Shown here in pieces: positions 1-5,915 of a stretch of 12,611 nucleotides of DNA. Both the position numbers and the translations under genes were made by a program. The notes below the pieces were generated by a model. The model was not told the origin of the DNA and made no database searches. It was given only the letters and a program-made list of their open reading frames with translations. Source of the DNA: JAWVFK01 sp033856175 (lineage in GTDB: Bacteria; Actinomycetota; Thermoleophilia; Solirubrobacterales; 70-9); the NCBI GenBank assembly GCA_033856175.1, contig JAWVFK010000040.1:1-12611 (forward strand). The letters run 5' to 3'. Position 1 is the first letter of the stretch, and each line of letters starts with the position of its first letter.

Positions 1-127
1 TGCCGCCGGCGTCGGCCGTGCGGTCAACGAGGCGGTGGTGATCGCCTTCATGGGCGTCTTTGCCCTCAACTACGTCTTCACCCAGACCCTGCTTGCCACC
101 CATCCCGACATCTCGCAGATCAAGTGA
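1..127 (+). CDS. MlaE/YrbE-family ABC transporter permease, C-terminal end (partial)
   Basis: Only the last 41 codons are present; the frame begins at base 2 and ends at TGA 125-127. The peptide runs AAGVGRAVNEAVVIAFMGVF and then a hydrophobic stretch before a short polar tail ending ISQIK. The G-V-G-x-A-V-x-x-A-V-V pattern followed by a final membrane helix is the usual C-terminus of MlaE/YrbE permeases, which form the membrane core of ABC systems moving phospholipids, sterols or other lipids across the envelope. The next gene is a second member of the same family, so this is probably the first of a YrbE-A/YrbE-B pair. The family call rests on the short motif plus the neighbour; substrate is unknown. 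Confidence 0.75.
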   Translation, partial: AAGVGRAVNEAVVIAFMGVFALNYVFTQTLLATHPDISQIK

Positions 128-132
128 GGGGG
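126..132 (+). promoter_or_regulatory. Probable ribosome binding site for the second permease
   Basis: The purine run GAGGGGG lies 9 bases before ATG 142 and overlaps the stop codon of the upstream permease. The alternative start, GTG 124, overlaps that stop by 4 bases but has no purine-rich site before it. This favours ATG 142. Confidence 0.45.
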
Positions 133-141
133 TGGACCGCG

Positions 142-921
142 ATGCCGCGGGCCTGGGCCTCCTCGATGGGCGAGATCACTCGTTTTGGAGGCAAGGTCAC
201 GGGCTTGGTCTACTCGGGCCGGGTCTTCACTTTCTTCGGCGAGTCGCTGCGCCAGGCCGGCATCCTCATCTTGGGCTCGACGATGGTCATCTGGGGCCTT
301 GTCTTCATCCTCGGCCTGCAGTGCGGCATCGAAGGGGCCTATCTGCTCCGCGCCCAGGGGGCGCCGGCCTACGCCGGGGTGTTCAGCGCCTGGTGCGATC
401 TCAGGGAGGTCATGCCCTACGCCTTTGGCTACATGCTCGCCGCCAAGGTCGGCACCGGGATCGTCGCCGAGCTCGGCGCGATGCGGATCTCGGATGAGAT
501 CGACGCCCTCGAGGTCATGGGCGTGCCGCCGATGACCTTCCTCGCGGCGACACGGCTGCTGGCGAGCTGGCTGGCGCTGCCGTTCATGTACCTCGCCGGC
601 GTCGGGATCATGTACGTCGCCAGCTACATCGTCGTCGTCGACCAGATCGGCGACACCTCGGCCGGCGGCTACTCGCTGATCTTCTGGATGTTCCAGAACC
701 CGCCCGACCTCCTCTACAGCCTCGCCAAGGGAATGGCGATGGCGACGGTGATCGTGATCGTCGGCTGCTACTACGGCTACAACGCCTCGGGCGGACCGGT
801 CGGCGTGGGCACGGCGACGGCTAAGTCGATGGCCGTCAACATCGTCTGCGTGCATCTGATCGGGATGCTCGGAACGCTGATCTTCTGGGGCGCGAACCCG
901 CGCGCCCCGATCGGGGGGTAG
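142..921 (+). CDS. MlaE/YrbE-family ABC transporter permease (second of pair)
   Basis: Integral membrane permease of an MCE/Mla-type lipid ABC importer or exporter; it would pair with the preceding permease and a cytoplasmic ATPase encoded elsewhere. From ATG 142 it is 259 residues, normal for the family. Diagnostic features are the cytoplasmic coupling motif DEIDALEVMGVPP (about residues 118-130) and the C-terminal signature YGYNASGGPVGVGTATAKS (about 211-229), followed by the last hydrophobic helix. Hydrophobic segments lie near residues 39-60, 93-109, 144-166, 197-213 and 234-250. GTG 124 would add six residues and a GTGA overlap with the upstream gene; ATG 142 is preferred because a purine run precedes it and because the same ten bases, GACCGCGATG, span the candidate ATG of the next gene. 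No MCE-domain substrate-binding gene follows within the window, unlike the classical actinobacterial order. Confidence 0.9.
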   Translation: MPRAWASSMGEITRFGGKVTGLVYSGRVFTFFGESLRQAGILILGSTMVIWGLVFILGLQCGIEGAYLLRAQGAPAYAGVFSAWCDLREVMPYAFGYMLAAKVGTGIVAELGAMRISDEIDALEVMGVPPMTFLAATRLLASWLALPFMYLAGVGIMYVASYIVVVDQIGDTSAGGYSLIFWMFQNPPDLLYSLAKGMAMATVIVIVGCYYGYNASGGPVGVGTATAKSMAVNIVCVHLIGMLGTLIFWGANPRAPIGG

Positions 922-922
922 C

Positions 923-1333
923 GTGACCGCGATGGCACAGCGGGCACCGATCGCGCGCCAGGACCGGGTCGTGGCCTGGCTGCTGCTGGCCTTCATGGTG
1001 CTCGGCAGCCTCGTGCTCTGGATCGGCATCCCGGTGTTCGGGCTCTGGGCGCTGTCCAAGGTCACGAGCTCGATCGGCGGCCATCTGCTCGGCGCCGTGC
1101 TGCTGATCCCGCCGGCGATGCTCGCCTTCTCGCTGGCTCTCTTCTGGATGAACCACCTCTACTTCAGGGTCACCGGGATCCTCGGCGACGAGGACGACGA
1201 CGAGGAGGGCGCGCGGCGGCTGCGTGGCCCGCTCGAGCCGATCCTCGTCTTCTCGCTCGTCGCCGCGGTGGTGAGCCTCGTCGTCTGGATCCTTTTCGTG
1301 TCGCCGAACGTGCCTCAGCTGCAGGTCGTCTGA
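923..1333 (+). CDS. Small integral membrane protein, unknown function
   Basis: A 136-residue protein that I do not recognise. Three hydrophobic helices are evident, at about residues 18-46, 52-78 and 104-127. Between the second and third lies a strongly acidic loop, GDEDDDEEGA (about 87-96), followed by a basic RRLRG stretch. The C-terminus is short and polar. The gene starts one base after the stop of the permease, so it is almost certainly co-transcribed and perhaps translationally coupled; a role as an accessory subunit of the lipid transporter is inferred from position only. GTG 923 and ATG 932 are both possible starts; ATG 932 shares its preceding context with ATG 142 of the permease and may be the true one, giving 133 residues. 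The coding nature is supported by the clean alternation of hydrophobic helices and GC-rich wobble positions. Confidence 0.75.
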   Translation: MTAMAQRAPIARQDRVVAWLLLAFMVLGSLVLWIGIPVFGLWALSKVTSSIGGHLLGAVLLIPPAMLAFSLALFWMNHLYFRVTGILGDEDDDEEGARRLRGPLEPILVFSLVAAVVSLVVWILFVSPNVPQLQVV

Positions 1334-1378
1334 GCAGCTCGGCAGCGCCGGCGGCGAGGCTGGCGCCACCCCCGTTGC

Positions 1379-1384
1379 TATGGT
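1379..1384 (+). promoter_or_regulatory. Possible -10 element upstream of rpiB
   Basis: TATGGT fits the TAnnnT form of a -10 box and ends 10 bases before ATG 1395. Transcription starting about 7 bases downstream would give an mRNA with almost no leader. No good -35 was seen. The 61-base gap after the membrane-protein gene is the largest on the + strand before position 5410, so a new transcript could begin here. Confidence 0.3.
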
Positions 1385-1394
1385 CGCTCGGGAG

Positions 1395-1844
1395 ATGAAG
1401 GTCGTCGTCGGATCGGACCACGCCGGGTACCTGCTGAAGCAGGAGATCGCCCCGCGGATCGCCGCCTGGGGCCACGAGGTCTTCGATGTCGGCACCGACT
1501 CCGAGGACTCGACCGACTACCCGCGCTACGCGGCCGCCGCGGCGAGGATGGTCTCCAGCGGCGAGGTCGATCGCGCCGTCGTCATCTGCGGCTCGGGCGT
1601 TGGCGTCTGCATCGTCGCCAACAAGATCGACGGCGTCAGGGCGGTCAACGCCCACGACACCGAGGAGGCGATGATCAGCCGCCACCACAACGACACCAAC
1701 GTCCTCGCGCTCGCCGGGCGCCGCCTCAACCGCAACTCGGCGGCGGCGATCGTCGAGCGCTTCCTCGAGACCGACTTCGAGGGCGGCCGCCACGAGGCGC
1801 GGATCGCCCAGATCGGCGAGGTCGAGCAGGGCGGCCAGCCGTGA
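1395..1844 (+). CDS. rpiB: Ribose-5-phosphate isomerase B (RpiB/LacAB family)
   Basis: Interconverts ribulose 5-phosphate and ribose 5-phosphate in the pentose phosphate pathway; cytoplasmic. From ATG 1395 it has 149 residues, typical for the family, and opens with the expected MKVVVGSDHAGYLLK strand-loop-helix. Asp8 and His9 lie in the SDHAG motif, DYP occurs at 41-43, the active-site loop ICGSGVGVCIVANK (64-77) contains Cys65, and the RHHNDTNVLALAGR segment (96-109) matches the conserved second half of the active site. An in-frame ATG at 1380 would add five residues (MVARE), but family members usually begin at MKxxxGSDHAG. The stop overlaps the GTG start of glyA by four bases, so the two genes are translationally coupled. 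The pairing of rpiB with glyA recurs in Gram-positive genomes. Confidence 0.93.
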   Translation: MKVVVGSDHAGYLLKQEIAPRIAAWGHEVFDVGTDSEDSTDYPRYAAAAARMVSSGEVDRAVVICGSGVGVCIVANKIDGVRAVNAHDTEEAMISRHHNDTNVLALAGRRLNRNSAAAIVERFLETDFEGGRHEARIAQIGEVEQGGQP

Positions 1845-3127
1845 GCGAGCTGCCGGAGAACTTCCAGACCGCGCCGCTGGCAGAGGTCGACCCCGAGATC
1901 GCCGAGGTCCTCGATCGCGAGCTCGCCCGCCAGCAGTCGACGCTGGAGATGATCGCCTCGGAGAACTTCGTTCCCCAGGCAGTGCTCGAGGCCGCCGGCT
2001 CGGTGCTGACCAACAAGTACGCCGAGGGCTACCCGGGCCGTCGCTACTACGGCGGCTGCGAGGAGGTCGATGTCGCCGAGCAGCTGGCGATCGACCGCGC
2101 CAAGCAGCTCTTCGGCGCCGAGCACGCCAACGTCCAGCCGCACGCCGGCGCCCAGGCCAACAACGCCGCCTACATGGCGCTGATCCAGCCCGGCGACACG
2201 ATCATGGGGATGGCGCTCGACCACGGCGGCCATCTGACCCACGGCATGAAGCTGAACGTCTCCGGCCAGCTCTACGACGTCGTCGCCTACCACGTCCGCC
2301 GCGAGGATCTGCTCGTCGACATGGACGAGGTCGCCCGCCTCGCCGAGGAGCGCCGGCCGAAGCTGATCGTCGCCGGCTGGTCCGCCTACCCGCGCCAGCT
2401 CGACTTCGCCGCCTTCCGCGAGATCGCCGACTCGGTCGGCGCCAAGCTGATGGTCGACATGGCCCACTTCGCCGGCCTCGTCGCCGCCGGCGAGCACCCG
2501 AACCCTGTCAAGCACGCCGACATCGTCACGACGACGATCCACAAGACGCTCGCCGGCCCGCGCAGCGGCATGATCCTCTGCCGCGAGGAGTACGCCGCCG
2601 ACATCAACCGCGCCGTCTTCCCGGGTCAGCAGGGCGGCCCGCTGATGCACATCATCGCCGCCAAGGCAGTTGCGCTCGGCATTGCCGGGAGCGAGGCCTT
2701 CCGGGCGCGCCAGCGGCAGACGATCGCCAACGCCAAGGCCTTCGCCGAGGAGCTGCAGGGCGGCGGGGTGGACGTACTCACCGGCGGCACCGACGTCCAT
2801 CTCGTGCTCGTCGACCTGACGCCGACCGGGCTCGACGGCAAGACCGCCGAGGAGCGCCTCGAGCAGGTCGGGATCACCGTCAACCGCAACGCGATCCCCT
2901 TCGACGAGCGCCCGCCGATGAATCCCTCGGGGCTGCGGATCGGCACGCCGGCGCTGACGACGCGCGGCCTCGTCGAGGAGGACATGCGCGAGATCGCCCA
3001 GGTCATAGCGACCGCGCTCGGTGAGGACTTCGACGGCCAGCGCGAGGCGCTGCTCGAGCGCTCGCGGGCGCTGATGGAGCGCTACCCGCTCTACCCCCAG
3101 CTCACCGCCGCCGCCAGCGCCGTTTAG
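1841..3127 (+). CDS. glyA: Serine hydroxymethyltransferase
   Basis: PLP-dependent, cytoplasmic enzyme that converts serine plus tetrahydrofolate to glycine plus 5,10-methylene-tetrahydrofolate, feeding one-carbon metabolism. It is 428 residues, close to the usual 415-430 of bacterial GlyA. Visible hallmarks are ASENF (39-43), NKYAEGYPGRRYYGG (58-72), MVDMAHFAGLVAAG (204-217) with the PLP-interacting Asp206 and His209, TTTIHKTLAGPRSG (230-243) with the Schiff-base Lys235, and PSGLRIGTPALTTRG (362-376) with the carboxylate-binding Arg366. The sequence is complete with no sign of damage. The GTG start sits in a GTGA overlap with rpiB and is preceded by AGGGCGG at 1828-1834, six bases away. The stop TAG overlaps the Shine-Dalgarno site of the next gene. 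Confidence 0.97.
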   Translation: MSELPENFQTAPLAEVDPEIAEVLDRELARQQSTLEMIASENFVPQAVLEAAGSVLTNKYAEGYPGRRYYGGCEEVDVAEQLAIDRAKQLFGAEHANVQPHAGAQANNAAYMALIQPGDTIMGMALDHGGHLTHGMKLNVSGQLYDVVAYHVRREDLLVDMDEVARLAEERRPKLIVAGWSAYPRQLDFAAFREIADSVGAKLMVDMAHFAGLVAAGEHPNPVKHADIVTTTIHKTLAGPRSGMILCREEYAADINRAVFPGQQGGPLMHIIAAKAVALGIAGSEAFRARQRQTIANAKAFAEELQGGGVDVLTGGTDVHLVLVDLTPTGLDGKTAEERLEQVGITVNRNAIPFDERPPMNPSGLRIGTPALTTRGLVEEDMREIAQVIATALGEDFDGQREALLERSRALMERYPLYPQLTAAASAV

Positions 3128-3130
3128 GAA
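3126..3130 (+). promoter_or_regulatory. Ribosome binding site selecting a TTG start
   Basis: AGGAA lies nine bases before TTG 3140 and overlaps the glyA stop codon. It supports TTG as the start of the DUF354 gene; the translated product then begins MRIWVDC, which matches the family's first strand, and no ATG or GTG lies close by in this frame. Confidence 0.55.
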
Positions 3131-3139
3131 CCCGGCGCC

Positions 3140-4159
3140 TTGCGCATCTGGGTCGACTGCACCGCGGCGGCGCACCCTCTGGTCCTGCGGCCGATCATCG
3201 ATCGCCTCGAGGCGATCGGCCACGAGGTCGACGTGACCGCGCGCGAGTACGGCCAGACGGTCGGCATCCTCGAGCGGCTGCGGATCCCGCACACGGTCGT
3301 CGGCGAGCACGGCGGCGCCTCGCGGGCCGGCAAGGCGCGGGCGCTGGCTTCGCGCTCGCGGCTGCTCGCCAAGCGCGCCTGGGATCGTCGCTACGAGCTG
3401 GCGATCGCCCACGGCTCGGTCGACCTCGCCGTCGTCGCCGGGCTCTTTCGCATCCCCTCGGCCCAGATGCAGGACTACGAGTTCGCCGGCCTGCAGCGAA
3501 AGATCAGCTTTCGCGTCGCCCGCCGCGTCCTCGTTCCCGACGCGATCCCGCTCGACCGGCTGAAGAAGATCGGCGCCCGCGAGCAGAAGCTCGTCCGCTA
3601 CCCGGGGCTGAAGGAGGACTACTACCTCGCCGACTTCAGGCCCGACCCGGCGGTGCTCGAGGAGCTGGCGATCGACCGCCAGCGCATCCTGGTGGTGGTG
3701 CGGCCGCCGCCCGAGACCTCGGAGTACCACGCCGAGAACCCGCTGTACGAGGGCGTCATCGGGCGGCTCGCGGGCGAGGACGGCGCGACCGCGGTCGTCA
3801 TCCCGCGGACCGAGCGCCAGGGCCTCGCGATAGAAGCGATGAACAGCCCCAACCTGATCGTCCCCGAGCGCGCGATCGACGCCCAGAGCCTGATCGCCTA
3901 TGCCGACCTGGTCGTCAGCGCCGGCGGCACGATGAATCGCGAAGCCGTGGCCCTCGGCACCCCCGTCTACACGACGTTCTCAGGCAGGGAAGGCGCGGTA
4001 GACGAGCGCCTGATCGCCGAGGGCCTGCTGCGCCGGCTGGAGAGCCCCGAGGCGCTGATCCTCGAGAAGCGATCGACCGAGGCCGGCCCGCGCAACCCCC
4101 GCGATGTCGGCGTTCTCGTCGATGGCATTCTGAGCGCCCTGCCCGCCGAATACGGTTAG
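3140..4159 (+). CDS. DUF354 family protein (putative GT-B-fold glycosyltransferase-like)
   Basis: A 339-residue cytoplasmic protein that matches the DUF354 family. It opens with MRIWVDCTAAAHPLVLRPII, then GHEVDVTAREYGQT (27-40), an HGS segment (91-93), MQDYEFAG (110-117), RYPGLKEDYYLADFRPD (153-169) and the C-terminal nucleotide-sugar-like motif AGGTMNREAVALGTPVYTTF (261-280). The family is predicted to have a two-domain Rossmann-like fold resembling UDP-GlcNAc 2-epimerase and GT-B glycosyltransferases; no reaction is firmly known to me. The gene lies between glyA and a WecA-type transferase, with three bases before the latter, so a part in surface-polysaccharide synthesis is a reasonable inference. 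The start is TTG with a good upstream AGGAA. Full length, no interruption. Confidence 0.85.
   Translation: MRIWVDCTAAAHPLVLRPIIDRLEAIGHEVDVTAREYGQTVGILERLRIPHTVVGEHGGASRAGKARALASRSRLLAKRAWDRRYELAIAHGSVDLAVVAGLFRIPSAQMQDYEFAGLQRKISFRVARRVLVPDAIPLDRLKKIGAREQKLVRYPGLKEDYYLADFRPDPAVLEELAIDRQRILVVVRPPPETSEYHAENPLYEGVIGRLAGEDGATAVVIPRTERQGLAIEAMNSPNLIVPERAIDAQSLIAYADLVVSAGGTMNREAVALGTPVYTTFSGREGAVDERLIAEGLLRRLESPEALILEKRSTEAGPRNPRDVGVLVDGILSALPAEYG
4128..4156 (+). promoter_or_regulatory. Possible leaderless promoter for the WecA-type gene
   Basis: TACGGT at 4151-4156 fits TAnnnT and ends exactly six bases before ATG 4163, the spacing expected if transcription begins at the A of the start codon. 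TTCTGA at 4128-4133 is a weak -35 candidate with a 17-base spacer. No Shine-Dalgarno site precedes this ATG, which agrees with leaderless or coupled translation. The element lies inside the last codons of the DUF354 gene. Confidence 0.3.
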
Positions 4160-4162
4160 CCC

Positions 4163-5410
4163 ATGCCCGCGACGACCGACGCCGTCTTCGCGTTCCTGGT
4201 CGCCGGCCTCGTCGCCTGGCTGCTGGTCCCCCCGGCCGAAGCGCTGGCTCGCCGTGTCGGCGCGATCGACTACCCGCGCGAGCGCGGCCTCCACGACAAG
4301 CCGACGCCGAAGCTCAGCGGCATCGCGATCCTCGCCGGCGTCCTCGTCGCCGGCGCGATCTGGCTGCCCTGGGACGGTGAGACGAGGGCGATCCTCGGCG
4401 GCGCCGCGGCGATCGCCCTCGTCGGCGTCGCCGACGACATCTGGGAGCTGAGCCCGCCGGTCAAGCTGGTCGGCCAGATCGGCGCGGCGCTGATCCCCGT
4501 GCTGGCAGGCGTTCGCCCGGAGAACGTCACGCTGCCGTTCGTCGGCGGCGTCGAGCTCGGCTGGGTCGCCTACCCGGCGACCGTCATCGGCATCGTCGCC
4601 GCGGTCAACACGCTCAACTTCATCGACGGGGTCGACGGGCTGGCGTCCGGGGTCTGCGCGATCGCCTCGGCCGCGTTCGCCGCGATCGCCCTGTCGCTGG
4701 ACCGCAACGCGGCGGGGGTGCTTGCCGCGGCGATGGCCGGCTCCTGCCTCGGCTTCCTGCGCCACGGCTTCCCGCCGGCGTCGAGCTTCATGGGCGACAC
4801 CGGCTCCAACCTGCTCGGCTTCCTGCTCGGGGTGACGGTGGTGCAGGGCGCGTTGAAGACGAACGCCGTCATCGCCCTGGCACTGCCACTGGTGGTGCTG
4901 GCCGTGCCGATCCTCGACACGAGCTTCGTCGTCGCCAAGCGGATCAAGTACCGCCAGCCGATCTACCAGGCCGACCGCTGGCACTTCCACCACCGCATGG
5001 CGAACATCGGCTTCTCGCAGCGGCAGACGCTCGCCTATCTATACGGCTGGACGCTGACGCTGTCGGGGCTGGCGCTGGCGCTGCGCTTCATCCCCTACAG
5101 CGACGACCACGGCCACTTCCACGCCGGCTGGACGGCGCTGATGGCCGGCTGCCTGGTGGCGGCGCTGGCGGCGAGCGCCTACCTCGTCGTCGTCCTCGAG
5201 ATCCTCAAGCTGCGGCGCTTCCGCTTCCGCCAGATCGCCGGCGCTCGCAGCTCGGCCGGGGGCGTGCCACCCTCGGAGGAGGAGGTCGAGGCCGGCGTCG
5301 CCCGTGAGCTCGAGACAGGCAGCTTCGCCACGCTCGATCCCGAGACCGGCGAGTTCAAGACGCTCGACCCGGACACGGGCGAGTTCGAGGCGCTGCCGAA
5401 GGAGCCCTAG
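4163..5410 (+). CDS. wecA: WecA/TagO-type polyprenyl-phosphate sugar-1-phosphate transferase with repeat tail
   Basis: Polytopic membrane enzyme of the MraY/WecA superfamily, which transfers a UDP-activated HexNAc-1-phosphate (commonly GlcNAc-1-P) to polyprenyl phosphate and so starts a cell-wall glycopolymer or its linker. The 415-residue protein shows HDKPTPKLSGIAI (44-56), the Asp pair in VGVADDIWEL (87-96), NTLNFIDGVDGLASG (149-163), FMGDTGSNLLGF (209-220), PILDTSFVVAKRI (249-261) and HFHHR (274-278), all expected catalytic or Mg/nucleotide-binding loops. About ten hydrophobic segments precede a cytoplasmic C-terminal extension from about residue 350. That extension is acidic and ends in three tandem decapeptides, which I do not know from the family. 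The exact sugar cannot be read from sequence. The gene ends eight bases before the stop of the convergent gene. Confidence 0.9.
   Translation: MPATTDAVFAFLVAGLVAWLLVPPAEALARRVGAIDYPRERGLHDKPTPKLSGIAILAGVLVAGAIWLPWDGETRAILGGAAAIALVGVADDIWELSPPVKLVGQIGAALIPVLAGVRPENVTLPFVGGVELGWVAYPATVIGIVAAVNTLNFIDGVDGLASGVCAIASAAFAAIALSLDRNAAGVLAAAMAGSCLGFLRHGFPPASSFMGDTGSNLLGFLLGVTVVQGALKTNAVIALALPLVVLAVPILDTSFVVAKRIKYRQPIYQADRWHFHHRMANIGFSQRQTLAYLYGWTLTLSGLALALRFIPYSDDHGHFHAGWTALMAGCLVAALAASAYLVVVLEILKLRRFRFRQIAGARSSAGGVPPSEEEVEAGVARELETGSFATLDPETGEFKTLDPDTGEFEALPKEP
5312..5401 (+). repeat. Three tandem 30-bp repeats encoding a decapeptide tail
   Basis: Units at 5312-5341, 5342-5371 and 5372-5401 encode ETGSFATLDP, ETGEFKTLDP and DTGEFEALPK. 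Spacing is exact and in frame; the consensus is [E/D]TGxFxxLDP. The DNA copies differ mostly at wobble positions, so the repeat is held at protein level or is old. It forms the end of the WecA-type protein. Confidence 0.85.
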
Positions 5411-5418
5411 TCCGCGCC

Positions 5419-5808
5419 CTAGGCGGCCGCGGGGCCGGGCGGGCCCCACCTGTCGATGCGGTCCATCAACTTGAGGATCGCCTGCGTGTGTGCCTGGGAC
5501 GCCTCGCGCAGATCGCCGAGCTCCGACCGAAGGTCCCGCAGGGCGCTTGCCATCATCTCGGATGACTCACGGAAGCTGATTTCGAAGCGGCGCAGCAGCC
5601 CATCGTGGAACCTCGCGAGGTCGGCGTAGGCCCGCTCGCGGCGCTCGCCGTCCTTGCTGATCTCCTCAAGCTGAGTGCCCGCGCGGGCCGCGCGCTTGTG
5701 GGCGTACTCGCGATCGCGGCGGATCTCCCCGAGGATCTGGTCGAGCCGGCGGTCGCAGCGATCCCACTCCCGCTCGATCTGCTCCTTTGTCCTCCGACGT
5801 GCCTGCAT
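5419..5808 (-). CDS. Small charged coiled-coil protein, unknown function
   Basis: A 129-residue protein that I do not recognise. It is rich in Arg, Glu, Asp and Ala with no hydrophobic segment or signal peptide, so it should be cytoplasmic. Residues 8-60 (EQIEREWDRCDRRLDQILGE onward) and 75-120 show heptad-like spacing of Leu, Ile and Met, suggesting two helical or coiled-coil segments; the tail is WGPPGPAAA. It starts at ATG 5808, with GAGGA just upstream but only two bases away. It lies downstream of, and on the same strand as, the sigma-factor gene, separated by 107 bases containing a perfect inverted repeat and a possible promoter. Its stop is eight bases from that of the convergent WecA-type gene. 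Coding is supported by the amphipathic pattern, not by a family match. Confidence 0.65.
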   Translation of the reverse strand: MQARRRTKEQIEREWDRCDRRLDQILGEIRRDREYAHKRAARAGTQLEEISKDGERRERAYADLARFHDGLLRRFEISFRESSEMMASALRDLRSELGDLREASQAHTQAILKLMDRIDRWGPPGPAAA

Positions 5809-5834
5809 CGTCCTCGCAGTTTGCCACGGCGATA

Positions 5835-5862
5835 CTTATGAGTCCAGCCCGATTTGTGCCGA
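5835..5862 (-). promoter_or_regulatory. Possible promoter of the coiled-coil gene
   Basis: On the - strand, TCGGCA (complement of 5857-5862) and CATAAG (complement of 5835-5840) each match four of six bases of the -35 and -10 consensus, with a 16-base spacer, 27 bases before the start codon. This is one of the few A/T-richer spots in the region. It is suggestive only. Confidence 0.3.
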
Positions 5863-5866
5863 CCGG

Positions 5867-5882
5867 GTGACGATTTCGTCAC
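5867..5882. promoter_or_regulatory. Perfect inverted repeat, candidate operator
   Basis: GTGACGA-TT-TCGTCAC is a perfect palindrome with 7-bp arms and a 2-bp centre. It lies between the sigma-factor stop and the coiled-coil gene, just upstream of that gene's possible -35. The 2-base loop and lack of a T-tract argue against a terminator. The 10-mer AAATCGTCAC contained in it (- strand) recurs at 6758-6767 (+ strand), in the divergent region before the giant secreted gene. Confidence 0.5.
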
Positions 5883-5915
5883 GGATCCCGCTCGGTTGCA
5901 GGTAGCGGGCGGCGG

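Noticed and set aside
70..1065. A 331-codon - strand open frame over the permeases
   Set aside because: It is antisense to the MlaE-type permease motifs, and its product is His/Asp/Arg-rich and featureless, as expected of a high-GC shadow.
2528..2569. Non-canonical residues around the PLP lysine of GlyA (TTTIHKTLAGPRSG)
   Set aside because: The lysine and surrounding scaffold are intact, and similar substitutions at these flanking positions occur in actinobacterial GlyA proteins, so no loss of function is implied.
1526..3730. A 734-codon open frame on the - strand across rpiB, glyA and the DUF354 gene
   Set aside because: It is antisense to three genes with clear family motifs. High GC at wobble positions removes stops from the opposite strand. 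Its translation is low-complexity Arg/Asp/Gly/Val/Leu with no recognisable domain.
5431..5447. GGGGCC-GGGCG-GGCCCC hairpin near the convergent gene ends, considered as a terminator
   Set aside because: It lies inside the last codons of the coiled-coil gene (encoding WGPPGP), has no T-tract on either strand, and such GC arms are common in DNA of this composition.
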